Assembly (NCBI RefSeq): GCF_000420825.1 | Contig: NZ_ATVR01000005.1 | Coordinates: forward strand, 62,001-126,000 | Reading direction: 5' to 3' | DNA: 64,000 nucleotides | Source of the DNA: Butyrivibrio sp. AE2015 | GTDB taxonomy: Bacteria > Bacillota > Clostridia > Lachnospirales > Lachnospiraceae | Shown here: positions 43,802-53,673 of the stretch, piece after piece | Layout: each line of letters starts with the position of its first letter | How positions within the stretch are numbered: the stretch's first letter is position 1 | Position numbers and translations under genes: made by a program | Notes under the pieces: model-generated | Told to the model about the DNA's origin: nothing | Database searches by the model: none | What the model saw: the letters and a program-made list of their open reading frames with translations, nothing else

Positions 43802-44464
43802 TTATTCAACATATTCCGACTCGTCACCTGCAAGAGGTCTTCTTATTGGATGTCTTCTATCAGGATCATACTTTAGATCAAAAATCTCGATAACTTCCGG
43901 TCCAAAAATCTGATGCATATAAGAATATAGATTATAATTCTCCATTTCAGTTTCCTGAAGACGAATAACATTTTTCTTTAGCTCTATTCTGACCTTTGAG
44001 ATCCACTCATCCATGGTCTTGATATAATCTGTATTCTCATGAAGTGTCTCATAACACACCTTCATAGTCTCGATCATGAGCTTATAGTCAACATCATATA
44101 TCTCTCTGGACAGATCAAGAAGTTCATCCTGATGGGAATCAAGTCTGTCATTACAATCATTTATAAGTCTGGTTCTATCCTGTATTTCTTTTTCGATGGC
44201 GGCTGAATTACCTGATTTGTTGGCTTTATCTCTGAGCGGCACAATTTCACCAAGAAGCTTTTTCTTAAGCTTCTTGATATCCTTAGTCTCGCTTCGGATC
44301 TTGCCATCACGTTCAACGAGTGCATTAAGTTGATCTGCTAGCTGCTCGATCTCAGGTGTCATTTCTGTCTGAGTAAATAACTGATGCCATTTATTATCCA
44401 GCGTCAGTATAGGAATACTTTTCCCCTCAAGAGCAGACATATACACTTCATCACTCTTTGCCAT
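43802..44464 (-). CDS. Coiled-coil protein of unknown function downstream of rex
   Basis: A 220-residue cytoplasmic protein without signal or TM segments. Residues about 35-175 are strongly helical with heptad character (IEQLADQLNALVERDGKIRSETKDIKKLKKKLLGEI-like region, landmarks LADQLNALVERDGKI and YKLMIETMKVCYETLHEN). The C-terminus is basic then acidic (YDPDRRHPIRRPLAGDESEYVE). No domain recognised. It begins 15 bases after the rex stop, so it is probably in the rex transcript and terminated by the hairpin next to its stop. A structural or regulatory adaptor role is possible; nothing specific can be said. Confidence 0.8.
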   Translation of the reverse strand: MAKSDEVYMSALEGKSIPILTLDNKWHQLFTQTEMTPEIEQLADQLNALVERDGKIRSETKDIKKLKKKLLGEIVPLRDKANKSGNSAAIEKEIQDRTRLINDCNDRLDSHQDELLDLSREIYDVDYKLMIETMKVCYETLHENTDYIKTMDEWISKVRIELKKNVIRLQETEMENYNLYSYMHQIFGPEVIEIFDLKYDPDRRHPIRRPLAGDESEYVE

Positions 44465-44479
44465 CAGTTTCTCTCACTG

Positions 44480-45118
44480 TTAAATGTTTTTTTCGTATCT
44501 ATTAATATTATATGATAATTTCATCAAGCTGTCAGATAAATGAACATTTTCTACCTGAATATTGTCAGGAACTTCCAGATCAACATGGGCAAAATTCCAA
44601 ATAGCCTTAATACCACACTGCGCGAGCTTGTGTGCCATTGGAACTGCCTGATCCTTAGGAATAGTAAGAACTGCTATTTCTATGTTGTTGTCCCTTACAA
44701 ACTGCTCCATCTCCTCGATAGGTCTTACTTCTACATCTCGGATCCTGGTACCGTAAAGTGATGGATTGCAGTCAAAAGCGCCCTTAAATACGAACCCTCT
44801 TCTTGTAAAGTTAGTATAACCTGCAATAGCTTTACCAAGGTGTCCTGCACCGATAATAACCAAACTGTGCTGTTTGTCGATGCCAAGGATCTTACTGATC
44901 TCTTCATAAAGGTAGCTTACATTATATCCGTATCCCTGCTGTCCAAAGCCACCAAAATTGTTAAAGTCCTGTCTTATCTGTGAAGCAGTAACCTTCATGA
45001 TGCTTGATAGTTCTTGAGAGGAAATTCTCTCAACACCCTTCTCTTTAAGGTCTCCCAGATATCTGAAATACCTTGGAAGCCTAGCGATAACCGCCTGAGA
45101 AATTTCTTTTTCTGCCAT
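44480..45118 (-). CDS. rex: Redox-sensing transcriptional repressor Rex
   Basis: Senses the NADH/NAD+ ratio and represses fermentative and respiratory genes when NADH is low. N-terminal winged helix (about 1-85) with RLPRYFRYLGDLKEKGVERISSQELSS and IRQDFNNFGGFGQQGYGYNV; C-terminal NAD-binding Rossmann fold with VIIGAGHLGKAIAGY. The length of 212 is normal. GGAG precedes the ATG. A Rex-like palindrome sits 37-54 bases before the start, suggesting autoregulation; further candidate sites lie before gpmI and the sodium-pump operon. Confidence 0.97.
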   Translation of the reverse strand: MAEKEISQAVIARLPRYFRYLGDLKEKGVERISSQELSSIMKVTASQIRQDFNNFGGFGQQGYGYNVSYLYEEISKILGIDKQHSLVIIGAGHLGKAIAGYTNFTRRGFVFKGAFDCNPSLYGTRIRDVEVRPIEEMEQFVRDNNIEIAVLTIPKDQAVPMAHKLAQCGIKAIWNFAHVDLEVPDNIQVENVHLSDSLMKLSYNINRYEKNI

Positions 45119-45154
45119 ATGCTGCTCCTATCTTATACATATAAATATGCGTGT

Positions 45155-45172
45155 TTGTTAATAATTATACAA
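45155..45172 (-). promoter_or_regulatory. Rex-like operator upstream of rex
   Basis: Plus-strand TTGTTAATAATTATACAA matches 12 of 14 specified positions of TTGTTAA-N4-TTAACAA. It lies 37 bases before the rex ATG in the only 100-base gap of this transcription unit, as expected for an autoregulatory site. Inferred by eye. Confidence 0.5.
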
Positions 45173-45222
45173 AAAATATTATAGCCACACGTTAAATATA
45201 TGTCAATTGAAAAAGCGCTCTG

Positions 45223-46944
45223 TTATGGCTTAAAATAGCTTATTACGTCGGTCATATTTGAAGCCAGCTCCTGAAGTTTATCTGCCGATTCTGTAATAAT
45301 TGCAAAGGTTGCATTGAGCTCCTGCATGGATGCGTTGGTTTCCTCTGTAGAAGCAGCATTTTCTTCAGAAATAGCAGAAAGGTCAGATATAATCTCGACA
45401 AGCTTGTCTTTAGCTACATTGAGCTGATCAACATATCCTGCAATGTTTCCAGTACTATCAGCAACATTGTCTACATTTTCAGCCATGCTCTGCATGTTGG
45501 TCTTAGTATCATCAAGCTGCTGAGACTGCTGGTCAAAGCTGGCGTTGAGCCTCTGCATTACTTCTACGGAAGCTTCTGAATCAGCCACAAGTTTTTCAAC
45601 TATCTTCTTTATTTCTTCTGCGCTGTTGCTACTCTGTACAGCAAGCTGTCCAATCTCAGTTGCAACAACTGCAAAGCCTTTACCTGCATCGCCTGCTCTT
45701 GCTGCCTCAATAGAAGCATTAAGTGACAAAAGATTTGTCTGGCTCGCAATCTCTGTAATAGCCTCTGAAAACTTCGAGATTTCTTTTGCCGATTCGTTGG
45801 TTGAATCGATAGTTGCTCCAATATCTTTAACGGATTCCTGAACTTCAGTGCTCTGTTCTATCAGCTTGGTAAGAGCTTCCATAGCTGCCTCGCAGGAGGT
45901 CTTCATCTGTTCAGAATAAGAATTAAGCTGTTCAACATTATCTGCTACCTGCTCAATATCTCTACCGATATCCTGAGTATTTCCCGCAGCCGTTTCAACA
46001 CTCTCCGCCTGATTTACAGCACCCTTTGAAATATCGTCCACAGCCTGACTCACCTGACCTGAAGCTGTTGACGCCTGATTAGCTGAATCAGCAAGTTCTG
46101 CACCTGATTTCTTAAGCTCATTGGACATGTCCATGGTTCTTGTAATGACATCACCAAGCTTATCGCTAAGTGTCTTTGCCCCATCAGCCAAAAGACCTAT
46201 CTCATCAGTTCTCTGTAAAGATTTCTCGTCAATATTGAGCTTTAGCTCACCTCTTGAAAGATTTCCAAGTTCATCCGCAATTGCTTTCATCTTGATTGAT
46301 ACAGTATTGGCTACAAAATAACCAACTGCTGAAGTAGCAAGAGCAAGAATGATTGAAATAACAGTCATCGTGATAATGATACCTCTGACCTTGCCATCTA
46401 CTGAATCGCTCTCTCTTCCTGCAAATACCATACCGATGGCTGTACCGTCATCATTCATGAGAGGAAGGTAGTATAAATAATATTGTTCATTGGTCCCTGC
46501 CGGAATGCTCTTTGCATAGTATTCCAACTTATTCCCAACAACCTGATTATATACAGCATCAGATACATCATAACCTACAGCTTTATTCCCGTTTCCATCA
46601 AGAAGGGTTGTGATTTGTCTTGTCTTGCCATATAAAACAGAATATTCGATGCCGGTAAGAGATTTCATTTCTTCTATGATCTCATTATATTCTTCCATGA
46701 TATTTTCATCGCCCTTATACAGGTTACCATCACTTAGGCTCCAATCTCCATCCCAGACATTGCTCATTTCACTGTTAAGCTGTTCAGCAGCAACCCTGAG
46801 TTCTTCCTGAACCATATCACTATATATTCTGTTAATCTCAATGCCACTAATTATAGTCAAAACAGTTGCCACAAAGATAATAGCCAGCACTGCTGCAATA
46901 ATGAGCTTTAAGACAAGCTTACCATTTCTTTCTTTGACTTCCAT
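45223..46944 (-). CDS. Methyl-accepting chemotaxis protein
   Basis: Transmembrane chemoreceptor of 573 residues. TM1 about 10-32; extracellular Cache-like sensor about 35-185 with [18 protein letters not shown] and [23 protein letters not shown], the single-Cache pattern; TM2 about 188-210; HAMP about 212-265; cytoplasmic signalling coiled coil with the hairpin [38 protein letters not shown], whose tip is the universal contact for CheA/CheW. GGAGG precedes the ATG. It is divergent from hslO and not in a chemotaxis cluster. Ligand unknown; single-Cache domains often bind small carboxylates. Confidence 0.95.
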   Translation of the reverse strand: MEVKERNGKLVLKLIIAAVLAIIFVATVLTIISGIEINRIYSDMVQEELRVAAEQLNSEMSNVWDGDWSLSDGNLYKGDENIMEEYNEIIEEMKSLTGIEYSVLYGKTRQITTLLDGNGNKAVGYDVSDAVYNQVVGNKLEYYAKSIPAGTNEQYYLYYLPLMNDDGTAIGMVFAGRESDSVDGKVRGIIITMTVISIILALATSAVGYFVANTVSIKMKAIADELGNLSRGELKLNIDEKSLQRTDEIGLLADGAKTLSDKLGDVITRTMDMSNELKKSGAELADSANQASTASGQVSQAVDDISKGAVNQAESVETAAGNTQDIGRDIEQVADNVEQLNSYSEQMKTSCEAAMEALTKLIEQSTEVQESVKDIGATIDSTNESAKEISKFSEAITEIASQTNLLSLNASIEAARAGDAGKGFAVVATEIGQLAVQSSNSAEEIKKIVEKLVADSEASVEVMQRLNASFDQQSQQLDDTKTNMQSMAENVDNVADSTGNIAGYVDQLNVAKDKLVEIISDLSAISEENAASTEETNASMQELNATFAIITESADKLQELASNMTDVISYFKP

Positions 46945-47073
46945 TTATCCCTCCTGCTTCATCAAACACTAATATATAAAATACAGACTATTATTTATTA
47001 TTATATTGCAAACCAAATTATAATTCCTGTAATATCGATATTATTTTTATTAAATTTTGATTAAGCTTTACTG

Positions 47074-47102
47074 TTTACATATCCAGTAAAATAAATTATC
47101 AT
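47074..47102 (+). promoter_or_regulatory. Promoter of hslO
   Basis: TTTACA (47074-47079) and TATCAT (47097-47102) with 17-base spacing, each 5 of 6 consensus, 37 bases before the hslO ATG. Lies in the divergent gap with the chemoreceptor gene; the rest of that gap (46945-47073) is AT-rich with no other feature recognised. Confidence 0.5.
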
Positions 47103-47139
47103 GGAAAAGCTTAATACTTGAAAGATGAGGTATAAACTT

Positions 47140-48027
47140 ATGTCATATAAAGATTACATGGTACGTGCAACAGCAGGAAATGCGCAGATAAGAGCTTTCG
47201 CAGCAACTACCAGAGATTTGGCAGAATATGCCAGAAAAGCGCATAATCTCTCCCCGATAGCAGCTGCTGCTCTTGGCAGACTCATGACAGGTACCGCTAT
47301 GATGGGAACAATGATGGATAATGACGATGACCTTATCACCGTAAAAATGGACGGCGATGGTCCTTTAAAAGGAGTTCTTGCCACAGCAGACAGGCACGGT
47401 AATGTAAAGGGATACGCAGTTAATCCATATGTTATCATGGAGCCCAATGCAGCAGGTCATTTGAATGTAGGCGGTGGAATCGGTGAAGGAACCCTCACTG
47501 TAATAAGGGATATGGGTCTTAAAGAGCCTTATGTTGGTCAGGTCCCCCTCTACTCAGGCGAAGTTGCTGAAGATCTCACATACTATTTTACAAAATCAGA
47601 GCAGACTCCTTCCTCAGTTGGCCTTGGTGTTCTTGTAGAAAGAGAAAGTCTTTCAGTTATAGCAGCAGGCGGATTTATCATTCAGCTTCTGCCCTTTGCT
47701 GATGAACAGACCATAACTCACTTAGAGTTCAATCTCCAGAAGTTTTCATCAGTCACAGATATCTTAAAAGCCGGCAAGACACCTGAAGAGCTCCTTGAGA
47801 TAATCCTTGAGGGATTTGATATTGAATTTACTGATAAGGTTGATCTTAACTTCTATTGCAACTGTGATAAAGACCGCGTAGAAAGAGCTCTTATGCTCAT
47901 CGGCAAAAAAGAAATACAGGAAATGATTGACGATGGAAAAGATGTTGAGCTTCGATGCCACTTCTGCAACAAAGCCTACACATTCTCAGTAGACGACCTT
48001 AAAATAATCAAGGAAAAAGCTAAATAA
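47140..48027 (+). CDS. hslO: Redox-regulated chaperone Hsp33
   Basis: Holdase chaperone switched on by oxidation that releases Zn from four cysteines. N-terminal domain ATAGNAQIRAFAATTRDLAEYARKAHNLSPIAAAALGRLMTGTAMMG-type blocks (landmarks: MVRATAGNAQIRAFAA, AAALGRLMTG), middle IGEGTLTVIRDMG, and C-terminal Zn site CNCD near 240 with CHFC near 276. At 295 residues it is standard. The start at 47140 is preferred over the ATG at 47125, because GAGG lies 9 bases before it. A terminator follows the stop. Confidence 0.96.
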   Translation: MSYKDYMVRATAGNAQIRAFAATTRDLAEYARKAHNLSPIAAAALGRLMTGTAMMGTMMDNDDDLITVKMDGDGPLKGVLATADRHGNVKGYAVNPYVIMEPNAAGHLNVGGGIGEGTLTVIRDMGLKEPYVGQVPLYSGEVAEDLTYYFTKSEQTPSSVGLGVLVERESLSVIAAGGFIIQLLPFADEQTITHLEFNLQKFSSVTDILKAGKTPEELLEIILEGFDIEFTDKVDLNFYCNCDKDRVERALMLIGKKEIQEMIDDGKDVELRCHFCNKAYTFSVDDLKIIKEKAK

Positions 48028-48043
48028 TCTCTTTTATAGAAAC

Positions 48044-48075
48044 AAAAGCCCCTTCCACTGCGGAAGAGGCTTTTT
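48044..48075. terminator. Bidirectional terminator between hslO and the polyamine operon
   Basis: Arms of 13 bases with one mismatch (48044-48056 with 48062-48074, aaaagccccttcc/ggaagaggctttt) around a 5-base loop, with T-run after the plus arm and A-run before it. It serves hslO (+) and the last gene of the polyamine operon (-). Confidence 0.85.
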
Positions 48076-48079
48076 GTAT

Positions 48080-48895
48080 TTAATGCTTTTTATTAAAGTA
48101 AAGCAAGCGCATTGCATGATGAATTATAAAGGTACAAGCAAGAATAAATATCTGTGTATGAAACAGGCCCACAATATAGTAGTTCCTTTCAAGAAAATAC
48201 CCTAAAACAAAGCCTGTGTAGCACAAAATTCCTGTAATCGCTATATCTATAAGCATGTATGGAAGATTTATGAACACATTCTTTATGTTGGTCACAAAGT
48301 CTTTAAATGAAGCATCAAAGTAAACAAAACGTCCTATCATAAGTCCAAAGTAATACATCATTACAGGACCATATTCGCTTTCATCGCCTATGTTGTTTAA
48401 ATACATAAGTATCAGAATAACATAGAACATCGCCAGCATACGCATTGTTGCTTTTTCTTCGTTGGTCAGGATCTTTAGCCTTATAATAAAGCCATCAAGC
48501 ACCGTATTTATGACACATGAAAAAAGAATCAGAAACAGTAGGATAAAATCTTTACCATCTGCCCAGGTACTTGTAAGATACCGCTCAATTCTCGTAAGAT
48601 TTGTTGCCTTTCCTGAGGCAACAAGGCTGTATACATGATTGATTATCACATAAGAACAGGAAAAAGACATTACGGCTGTTCCTGCAATGAGCATCTCAAA
48701 AAATTTCTGAAGTCTTATCTCAAAATCTATGCTGAGATACTCTTCTCTTTTATCTGATGGATATTTCCGGGCATAGACTTTCGAATAAATGAAAATGCCA
48801 AGGCTACAAAGAAGCATCCCTGCAAACGTTAACAATAAAAAAATAAGTTTCTTTGTTATAGTAAAATCCGGATTCAAGTAAGCATCAACTGTCAT
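48080..48895 (-). CDS. Multi-pass membrane protein at the end of the polyamine operon
   Basis: A 271-residue protein with six to seven hydrophobic helices (about 15-38, 66-88, 117-140, 148-165, 178-190, 210-235, 242-262) and short charged loops. No family was recognised; it does not show transporter motifs. It begins 32 bases after aguB and ends at the terminator, so it appears to be the last gene of the polyamine operon. Polyamine or agmatine handling at the membrane is a context guess only. GGGGG precedes the ATG. Confidence 0.72.
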   Translation of the reverse strand: MTVDAYLNPDFTITKKLIFLLLTFAGMLLCSLGIFIYSKVYARKYPSDKREEYLSIDFEIRLQKFFEMLIAGTAVMSFSCSYVIINHVYSLVASGKATNLTRIERYLTSTWADGKDFILLFLILFSCVINTVLDGFIIRLKILTNEEKATMRMLAMFYVILILMYLNNIGDESEYGPVMMYYFGLMIGRFVYFDASFKDFVTNIKNVFINLPYMLIDIAITGILCYTGFVLGYFLERNYYIVGLFHTQIFILACTFIIHHAMRLLYFNKKH

Positions 48896-48927
48896 AATTC
48901 CCCCAACAATTCATAACAAGTTATTTA

Positions 48928-49827
48928 TTAGTCTGTAATAGTTTTATAACACTCGGGTCTTCTGTCTCTAAAAAGCCCCCAGGAAGATCTCATTTTTCTA
49001 TTTTCTTCAAAATCATACTCTGCATATATTATTTCTTCTGTATCGCGACCTGCCCTTGAAACAATATCCCCTGTTTCATCAGTCAAAAAGCTGCATCCAT
49101 AGAAAGTAAGGCTTGATCTTTGTCCGCCATTTTCTTCTGTCGGTTCAACATCTTCTCTTCCTATTCTGTTGGCAGCTGCCACAGGAATAATATTAGCCGC
49201 AGAATGTCCCTGCATTGTTCTCATCCAATGTCCTGAACTGTCAACTTCCAAAATAGGCTCTGAACCAATTGCAGTAGGATAAAGAATAATATCAGCACCC
49301 TTTAAAGCAAGGCATCTTGCAGTTTCAGGGAACCACTGATCCCAGCATATTCCAACTCCCACATTTCCATAAGCAGTCTCAAACACCTTAAAACCGGTAT
49401 TTCCGGGAGTGAAATAGAACTTTTCCTGATAGTAATGGTCATCTGGTATATGAGTTTTGCGGTACACATCTAAAACCTCTCCGTCCGCATCTATCATTGC
49501 TACCGAATTATAAAAAACATTGCCATCCTTTTCAAAAATGCTTATGGGCATAACAACCTTAAGCTCTTTGCAAAGCTCTTTAAAATAAAGAACTGCAGGA
49601 TTCTCCAGGACAGGCACTGCAAGCTCATAGTAGTCATAGCGCCTCTCCTGGCAGAAATACTTTCTCTCAAAAAGCTCTGACAAAAGAATTATCTTTGCGC
49701 CATTTGCTGCAGCTTCTCTTGTAAGCTGTCCCGCCTTCTCTATATTTCTTTTTACCTGTTCCTCATCACTTGCAGCAACCGCGCCGCATGCAAACTGAAC
49801 ACAGGCAACCTTTATCTTATTATTCAT
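48928..49827 (-). CDS. aguB: N-carbamoylputrescine amidase
   Basis: Nitrilase-fold enzyme: N-carbamoylputrescine to putrescine, CO2 and ammonia. The Glu-Lys-Cys triad is visible as ILLSELFERKYF, VYRKTHIPDDHYYQEKFYFTPGNTGF and GVGICWDQWFPE, and the YQEKFYF block is typical of AguB. ATG 49827 is chosen because a CGGTG-type ribosome site lies 7 bases before; a GTG at 49836 is an alternative. 299 residues. It follows aguA by 24 bases; the two enzymes act in sequence. Confidence 0.95.
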   Translation of the reverse strand: MNNKIKVACVQFACGAVAASDEEQVKRNIEKAGQLTREAAANGAKIILLSELFERKYFCQERRYDYYELAVPVLENPAVLYFKELCKELKVVMPISIFEKDGNVFYNSVAMIDADGEVLDVYRKTHIPDDHYYQEKFYFTPGNTGFKVFETAYGNVGVGICWDQWFPETARCLALKGADIILYPTAIGSEPILEVDSSGHWMRTMQGHSAANIIPVAAANRIGREDVEPTEENGGQRSSLTFYGCSFLTDETGDIVSRAGRDTEEIIYAEYDFEENRKMRSSWGLFRDRRPECYKTITD

Positions 49828-49851
49828 ATTTTTCACCGCATTTTCTTTTAC

Positions 49852-51081
49852 TTATTTTCTGGCAGGAATCTGTTGTGTAATACAATGAATATTGCCACCG
49901 CCTAAAAGAATATCTCTGGCAGGAATACCGATTATCTCCCTATCAGGGCAGATCTTTTTTAGTATTTCCAAAGCTTTCTTATCACTCTCAGCATTATCAT
50001 CGCCAAACTGAGGAACAAGCGCTGCTCCGTTTATAAAGTATAAATTCACATAGCTGGCTGCCAGGCGCTCTCCTTCATCTCTCATATCTTCGCCCTCTTC
50101 AAACTCATAGTTTTGAAGATCCAAAGCACTTACCAATACCGGTTGCTCAGGAATCGGCAGTTTATGAACCTTGATCTTTCTTCCCTTTGCATCCGTCTCT
50201 TTTTCCAGATAATCAATACAAGCCTTAGAAAGCTCATACTGAGGATCATTTACATCATCAGTCCAGGCAAGCACAACCTCTGAAGGTGCAATAAAAGCGC
50301 ACACATTGTCTACATGCTCATTAGTCTCATCATTGTAGATTCCTCTTGGGAGCCAAAGAACTTTTGAAATGCCAAGGTACTCTTTTAAAGTCTTTTCTAT
50401 CTGCTCTTTGCTCATGGAAGGATTTCTTCCCTGACTTAAAAGGCAGCTCTCTGTAACCATCAAAGTGCCCTCTCCGTCAGTATGTATGGAGCCACCTTCT
50501 AAAACAAAAGGTGCTGCATCATACATGTCCACCTCCAGAATCTTGCAAAAAGACTCAGCTACAGCATCGTCCTTATCCCATGAAGCGTACAGTCCATCAA
50601 ATTCACCGCCCCAGGCATTAAACTTCCAGTTTATTCCTCGCAGATCCCTGTTCTTATTTACAACAAAGGTAGGACCCACATCTCTTGCCCAGGAATCATC
50701 TGAGTCAATTTTTAGAATAAAGCATCTCTCTTCAAGGATATCCTCAAGTATCAGTTCATCATCATCAGATGAATCAATGTACTTCTCGAAAACCTTATTG
50801 TAATCACCTGAAAGCTTAAGCTCATCACAATACTCATTTATAGCTCCATAAATGAGCCGGGATGCCTCACTATAATATTTTTCATTCACAAGAAGATATA
50901 AATTTTCTCTTTTGATTATCTCGATAAAAATCCTCTTGAAGCTCTCTAATGCACCACTTCTATCCTTCCCCCAGCTTCCGGGACGAACAGGATATATCAT
51001 AAGCGTTCCCTCATGGGCACCATACTCTGCCGGCATGAAAAAAGAATCTTCATAAGGCTTTCTCTTACTAATTATTTCCAT
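49852..51081 (-). CDS. aguA: Agmatine deiminase
   Basis: Hydrolyses agmatine to N-carbamoylputrescine and ammonia; pentein-fold enzyme. MPAEYGAHEGTLMIYPVRPGSW opens with the agmatine-binding region, then DSDDSWARDVGPTFV, NAWGGEFDG, VLEGGSIHTDGEGTLMVTESCLL and the catalytic Cys near residue 402 in LLGGGNIHCITQQIP. The 409-residue length is slightly longer than usual (about 370). It lies between the carboxyspermidine decarboxylase gene and aguB in the polyamine operon. Confidence 0.95.
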   Translation of the reverse strand: MEIISKRKPYEDSFFMPAEYGAHEGTLMIYPVRPGSWGKDRSGALESFKRIFIEIIKRENLYLLVNEKYYSEASRLIYGAINEYCDELKLSGDYNKVFEKYIDSSDDDELILEDILEERCFILKIDSDDSWARDVGPTFVVNKNRDLRGINWKFNAWGGEFDGLYASWDKDDAVAESFCKILEVDMYDAAPFVLEGGSIHTDGEGTLMVTESCLLSQGRNPSMSKEQIEKTLKEYLGISKVLWLPRGIYNDETNEHVDNVCAFIAPSEVVLAWTDDVNDPQYELSKACIDYLEKETDAKGRKIKVHKLPIPEQPVLVSALDLQNYEFEEGEDMRDEGERLAASYVNLYFINGAALVPQFGDDNAESDKKALEILKKICPDREIIGIPARDILLGGGNIHCITQQIPARK

Positions 51082-51126
51082 TACAAATACCTGCGTATAA
51101 TCATAAATCTGTAACTATCGGTAATA

Positions 51127-52314
51127 TCATAACCTGCACTTGAAATCATCATAGCCAAATCTTCTGATGAGGTCGACACTTCCGTCCTCATGAAGAATAT
51201 CTATATCCGGAAGCGGCATTCCATTAAAAGTATTATTCTTAACCATACTGTAGATAGCCATATCTTCAAACACAAGCCTGTCCCCAATACATTTTGGGGT
51301 ATCAAAGCTGTAATCTCCGATTACATCCCCTGCAAGGCATGTTCTGGAAGATAATCTGTAAGTATAGTTCATCTCCCCTGGTTCCTCACCATCTCTAAGA
51401 GGCGGTCTATATGGCATCTCCAAAACATCAGGCATATGGCAGGCTGCAGAAGTATCAAGAATAAGTACAGGTATCCTGTCAGTTTCTACAATATCCATGA
51501 CAGTAGTCACAAGGTATCCTGCATCAAGCGCGATTGCCTCTCCAGGTTCAAGATAAACATCTATTCCATAGGTCTGTCTGATTCTTTTTACAAGTCTGAT
51601 AAGACCATCAACATCATAATCTTCCCTTGTTATATGATGTCCACCACCAAGATTGATCCATTTGATCTTGCCACGTGTATCCTCATCAAATCCTTCAAGA
51701 TTTTCCTGTACAGGACTTGGAAAGAATCTCTTAAACTCTTCTTCAACTTTTAAAAATGTGGTCTCCAAAGGCTCAAATCCCTGCTCACAAAGCGTATGGA
51801 AATGAAGTCCCTCAACTCCTGAAGGAAGTCTTTCAGGCATATCCTTTAGCCTTATTCCAAGTCTTGATCCTTTTGCACAGGGATCATAGATCTCATGCCC
51901 CTCCTGTGTACTGAACTCAGGGTTTATCCTAAGACCGACAGAAAGCTTTCCTTCGGCAGCTTTTTTCTCCCACACAGATCTGTGATGTTCAAGCTGATTA
52001 AGAGAATTAAAAATAATGTGATCACAAATATCACATAGCTCAACCATCTCTTCATCACCAAAAGCAGGTTCAAAAACATGATTCTCGCCCTGCATCTCTT
52101 CGTGAGCAAGCCTCGCCTCGAAAAGGCCTGAAGCTGTCGCACCAGTTAAATATTTTGATATCAATGGATATGTCTGATAGATAGAGTACGCCTTTTGAGC
52201 CAGGAGTATTTTAGCTCCTGACTCTTTTTGTACTCTGTCAAGAATTTCAAGATTCTCGCGTAATTTCTTTTCATCAATAACATACGCCGGCGTACGTATT
52301 TCAGATAGATTCAT
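51127..52314 (-). CDS. nspC: Carboxynorspermidine/carboxyspermidine decarboxylase
   Basis: PLP alanine-racemase-fold decarboxylase that makes spermidine from carboxyspermidine (or norspermidine from carboxynorspermidine). PLP Lys near 42 in KILLAQKAYS, then FNSLNQLEHH, LRINPEFSTQEGHEIYDPCAKGSRLG-type block (landmark RINPEFSTQEGHEIYDP), INLGGGHHIT and YLEPGEAIALDAGYL, and SAACHMPDVLEMPYRP near the active-site Cys. GAGGGG precedes the ATG. It follows the dehydrogenase gene by 41 bases, and the two steps are sequential. Confidence 0.93.
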   Translation of the reverse strand: MNLSEIRTPAYVIDEKKLRENLEILDRVQKESGAKILLAQKAYSIYQTYPLISKYLTGATASGLFEARLAHEEMQGENHVFEPAFGDEEMVELCDICDHIIFNSLNQLEHHRSVWEKKAAEGKLSVGLRINPEFSTQEGHEIYDPCAKGSRLGIRLKDMPERLPSGVEGLHFHTLCEQGFEPLETTFLKVEEEFKRFFPSPVQENLEGFDEDTRGKIKWINLGGGHHITREDYDVDGLIRLVKRIRQTYGIDVYLEPGEAIALDAGYLVTTVMDIVETDRIPVLILDTSAACHMPDVLEMPYRPPLRDGEEPGEMNYTYRLSSRTCLAGDVIGDYSFDTPKCIGDRLVFEDMAIYSMVKNNTFNGMPLPDIDILHEDGSVDLIRRFGYDDFKCRL

Positions 52315-52355
52315 AATTTCCCCTCATCAATACAGCTATAAATATCAATCCCATA

Positions 52356-53618
52356 TCAGTCAACAAGCTGTGGATTCTCATCAACAACCCATGGAAGGCC
52401 ATATTCATTAAGCATATCCATGTATGGATCAGGATCAAACTCATCAGTTGTATAAACACCAGGCTTCTTCCACTTGCCGCTAAGAACAAGTGCAGTTCCA
52501 ATCATAGCAGGAACACCTGTTGTGTAGCTGATTGCCTGGCTGCCAAGTTCCTTATAGCACTCCTGATGGTCACATACGTTGTAGATATAAATTGTTCTCT
52601 CTTTTCCATCCTTAATTCCGCGGAATATACATCCGATGTTAGTCTTTCCGACTGTTCTTGGTCCAAGACTTGCAGGATCAGGTAAAAGAGCTTTCAAAAA
52701 CTGAATAGGCACAATCTCTTTTCCTTCAAAATTGATAGGGCTCGTTGAAAGCATTCCAACATCCTCAAGGCAACGCATATGATCAAGATAGCTCTGTCCG
52801 AATGTCATGAAGAAGCGAATTCTCTTAACCTCAGGGAAGTTCTTACCAAGAGCCTCTATCTCTTCGTGGTGAAGAAGGTACATGTCTTTCTGTCCAACCT
52901 GTGGAAAATCGTATACTCTCTTGATCTCCATAGGCTTTGTCTCAACCCAGTGGCCATCCTCCCAGTAGCTTCCGTTTGCGCTAACTTCACGAAGGTTGAT
53001 CTCAGGATTGAAGTTTGTAGCAAAAGCATAGCCATGATCGCCGCCGTTGCAGTCCAGGATATCAATAGTGTGGATCTCATCGAAATAGTGCTTTTTAGCA
53101 TAAGCTGTGAATACGCTTGTTACACCGGGATCAAAGCCTGTTCCAAGAAGACCTGTGATTCCTGCTTCCTTGAACTTGTCCATGTATGCCCACTGATAAC
53201 TGTAGTCAAAGTAAGCTGTAAAGCCCTTTTCCTTGCATCTCTTCTCATATGCAGCACGCCATACAGGCTCGTCTGTATCCTCAGGCTCATAGTTTGCTGT
53301 ATCGATGTAATCAACCTTGCACTCAAGGCAGGCATCCATGATAACAAGATCCTGATAAGGAAGCGCAACGTTAAGCACTGCCTCTGGCTTGTACTCCTTA
53401 ATAAGCTTAATTACATCATTAACATCATCAGCATTTACAGTTGCTGTAGTAATCTTTACACTTGTTCCCTGCTTCTCAAGTTTTTCCTTAAGAGCATCAC
53501 ATTTAGAAACAGTTCTGCTTGCAAGGCACATCTCTGTGAACACCTTGCTGTTCTGGCAGCATTTCTGGATTGCAACCTGTGCAACGCCGCCACATCCGAT
53601 AACCAATAATCTACTCAT
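52356..53618 (-). CDS. Carboxynorspermidine/carboxyspermidine dehydrogenase (saccharopine dehydrogenase family)
   Basis: NADPH-dependent reductive condensation of aspartate semialdehyde with putrescine (carboxyspermidine) or diaminopropane. Rossmann start LLVIGCGGVAQVAIQKCCQNSKVF, substrate region DCNGGDHGYAFATNFNPEINLREVSANGSYWEDG and C-terminal VPAMIGTALVLSGKWKKPGVYTTDEFDPDPYMDMLNEYGLPW-type landmarks (PAMIGTALVLSGKWKKPG, EFDPDPYMDMLNEYG), which are typical of CASDH/CANSDH. 420 residues. GGAGGG precedes the ATG. Preferred product in vivo depends on the available diamine; putrescine is made in this same operon. Confidence 0.92.
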   Translation of the reverse strand: MSRLLVIGCGGVAQVAIQKCCQNSKVFTEMCLASRTVSKCDALKEKLEKQGTSVKITTATVNADDVNDVIKLIKEYKPEAVLNVALPYQDLVIMDACLECKVDYIDTANYEPEDTDEPVWRAAYEKRCKEKGFTAYFDYSYQWAYMDKFKEAGITGLLGTGFDPGVTSVFTAYAKKHYFDEIHTIDILDCNGGDHGYAFATNFNPEINLREVSANGSYWEDGHWVETKPMEIKRVYDFPQVGQKDMYLLHHEEIEALGKNFPEVKRIRFFMTFGQSYLDHMRCLEDVGMLSTSPINFEGKEIVPIQFLKALLPDPASLGPRTVGKTNIGCIFRGIKDGKERTIYIYNVCDHQECYKELGSQAISYTTGVPAMIGTALVLSGKWKKPGVYTTDEFDPDPYMDMLNEYGLPWVVDENPQLVD

Positions 53619-53673
53619 CTATATACCCTCCGTTTTCTTCGCTTGAAACTAGGAAAAAATAATAAAATCAAAT

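Noticed and set aside
52779..53609. 276-codon open frame on plus within the carboxyspermidine dehydrogenase gene
   Set aside because: It is antisense to a clear, motif-bearing gene; its translation is Cys/Leu/Ile-rich without domains and lacks a ribosome site.
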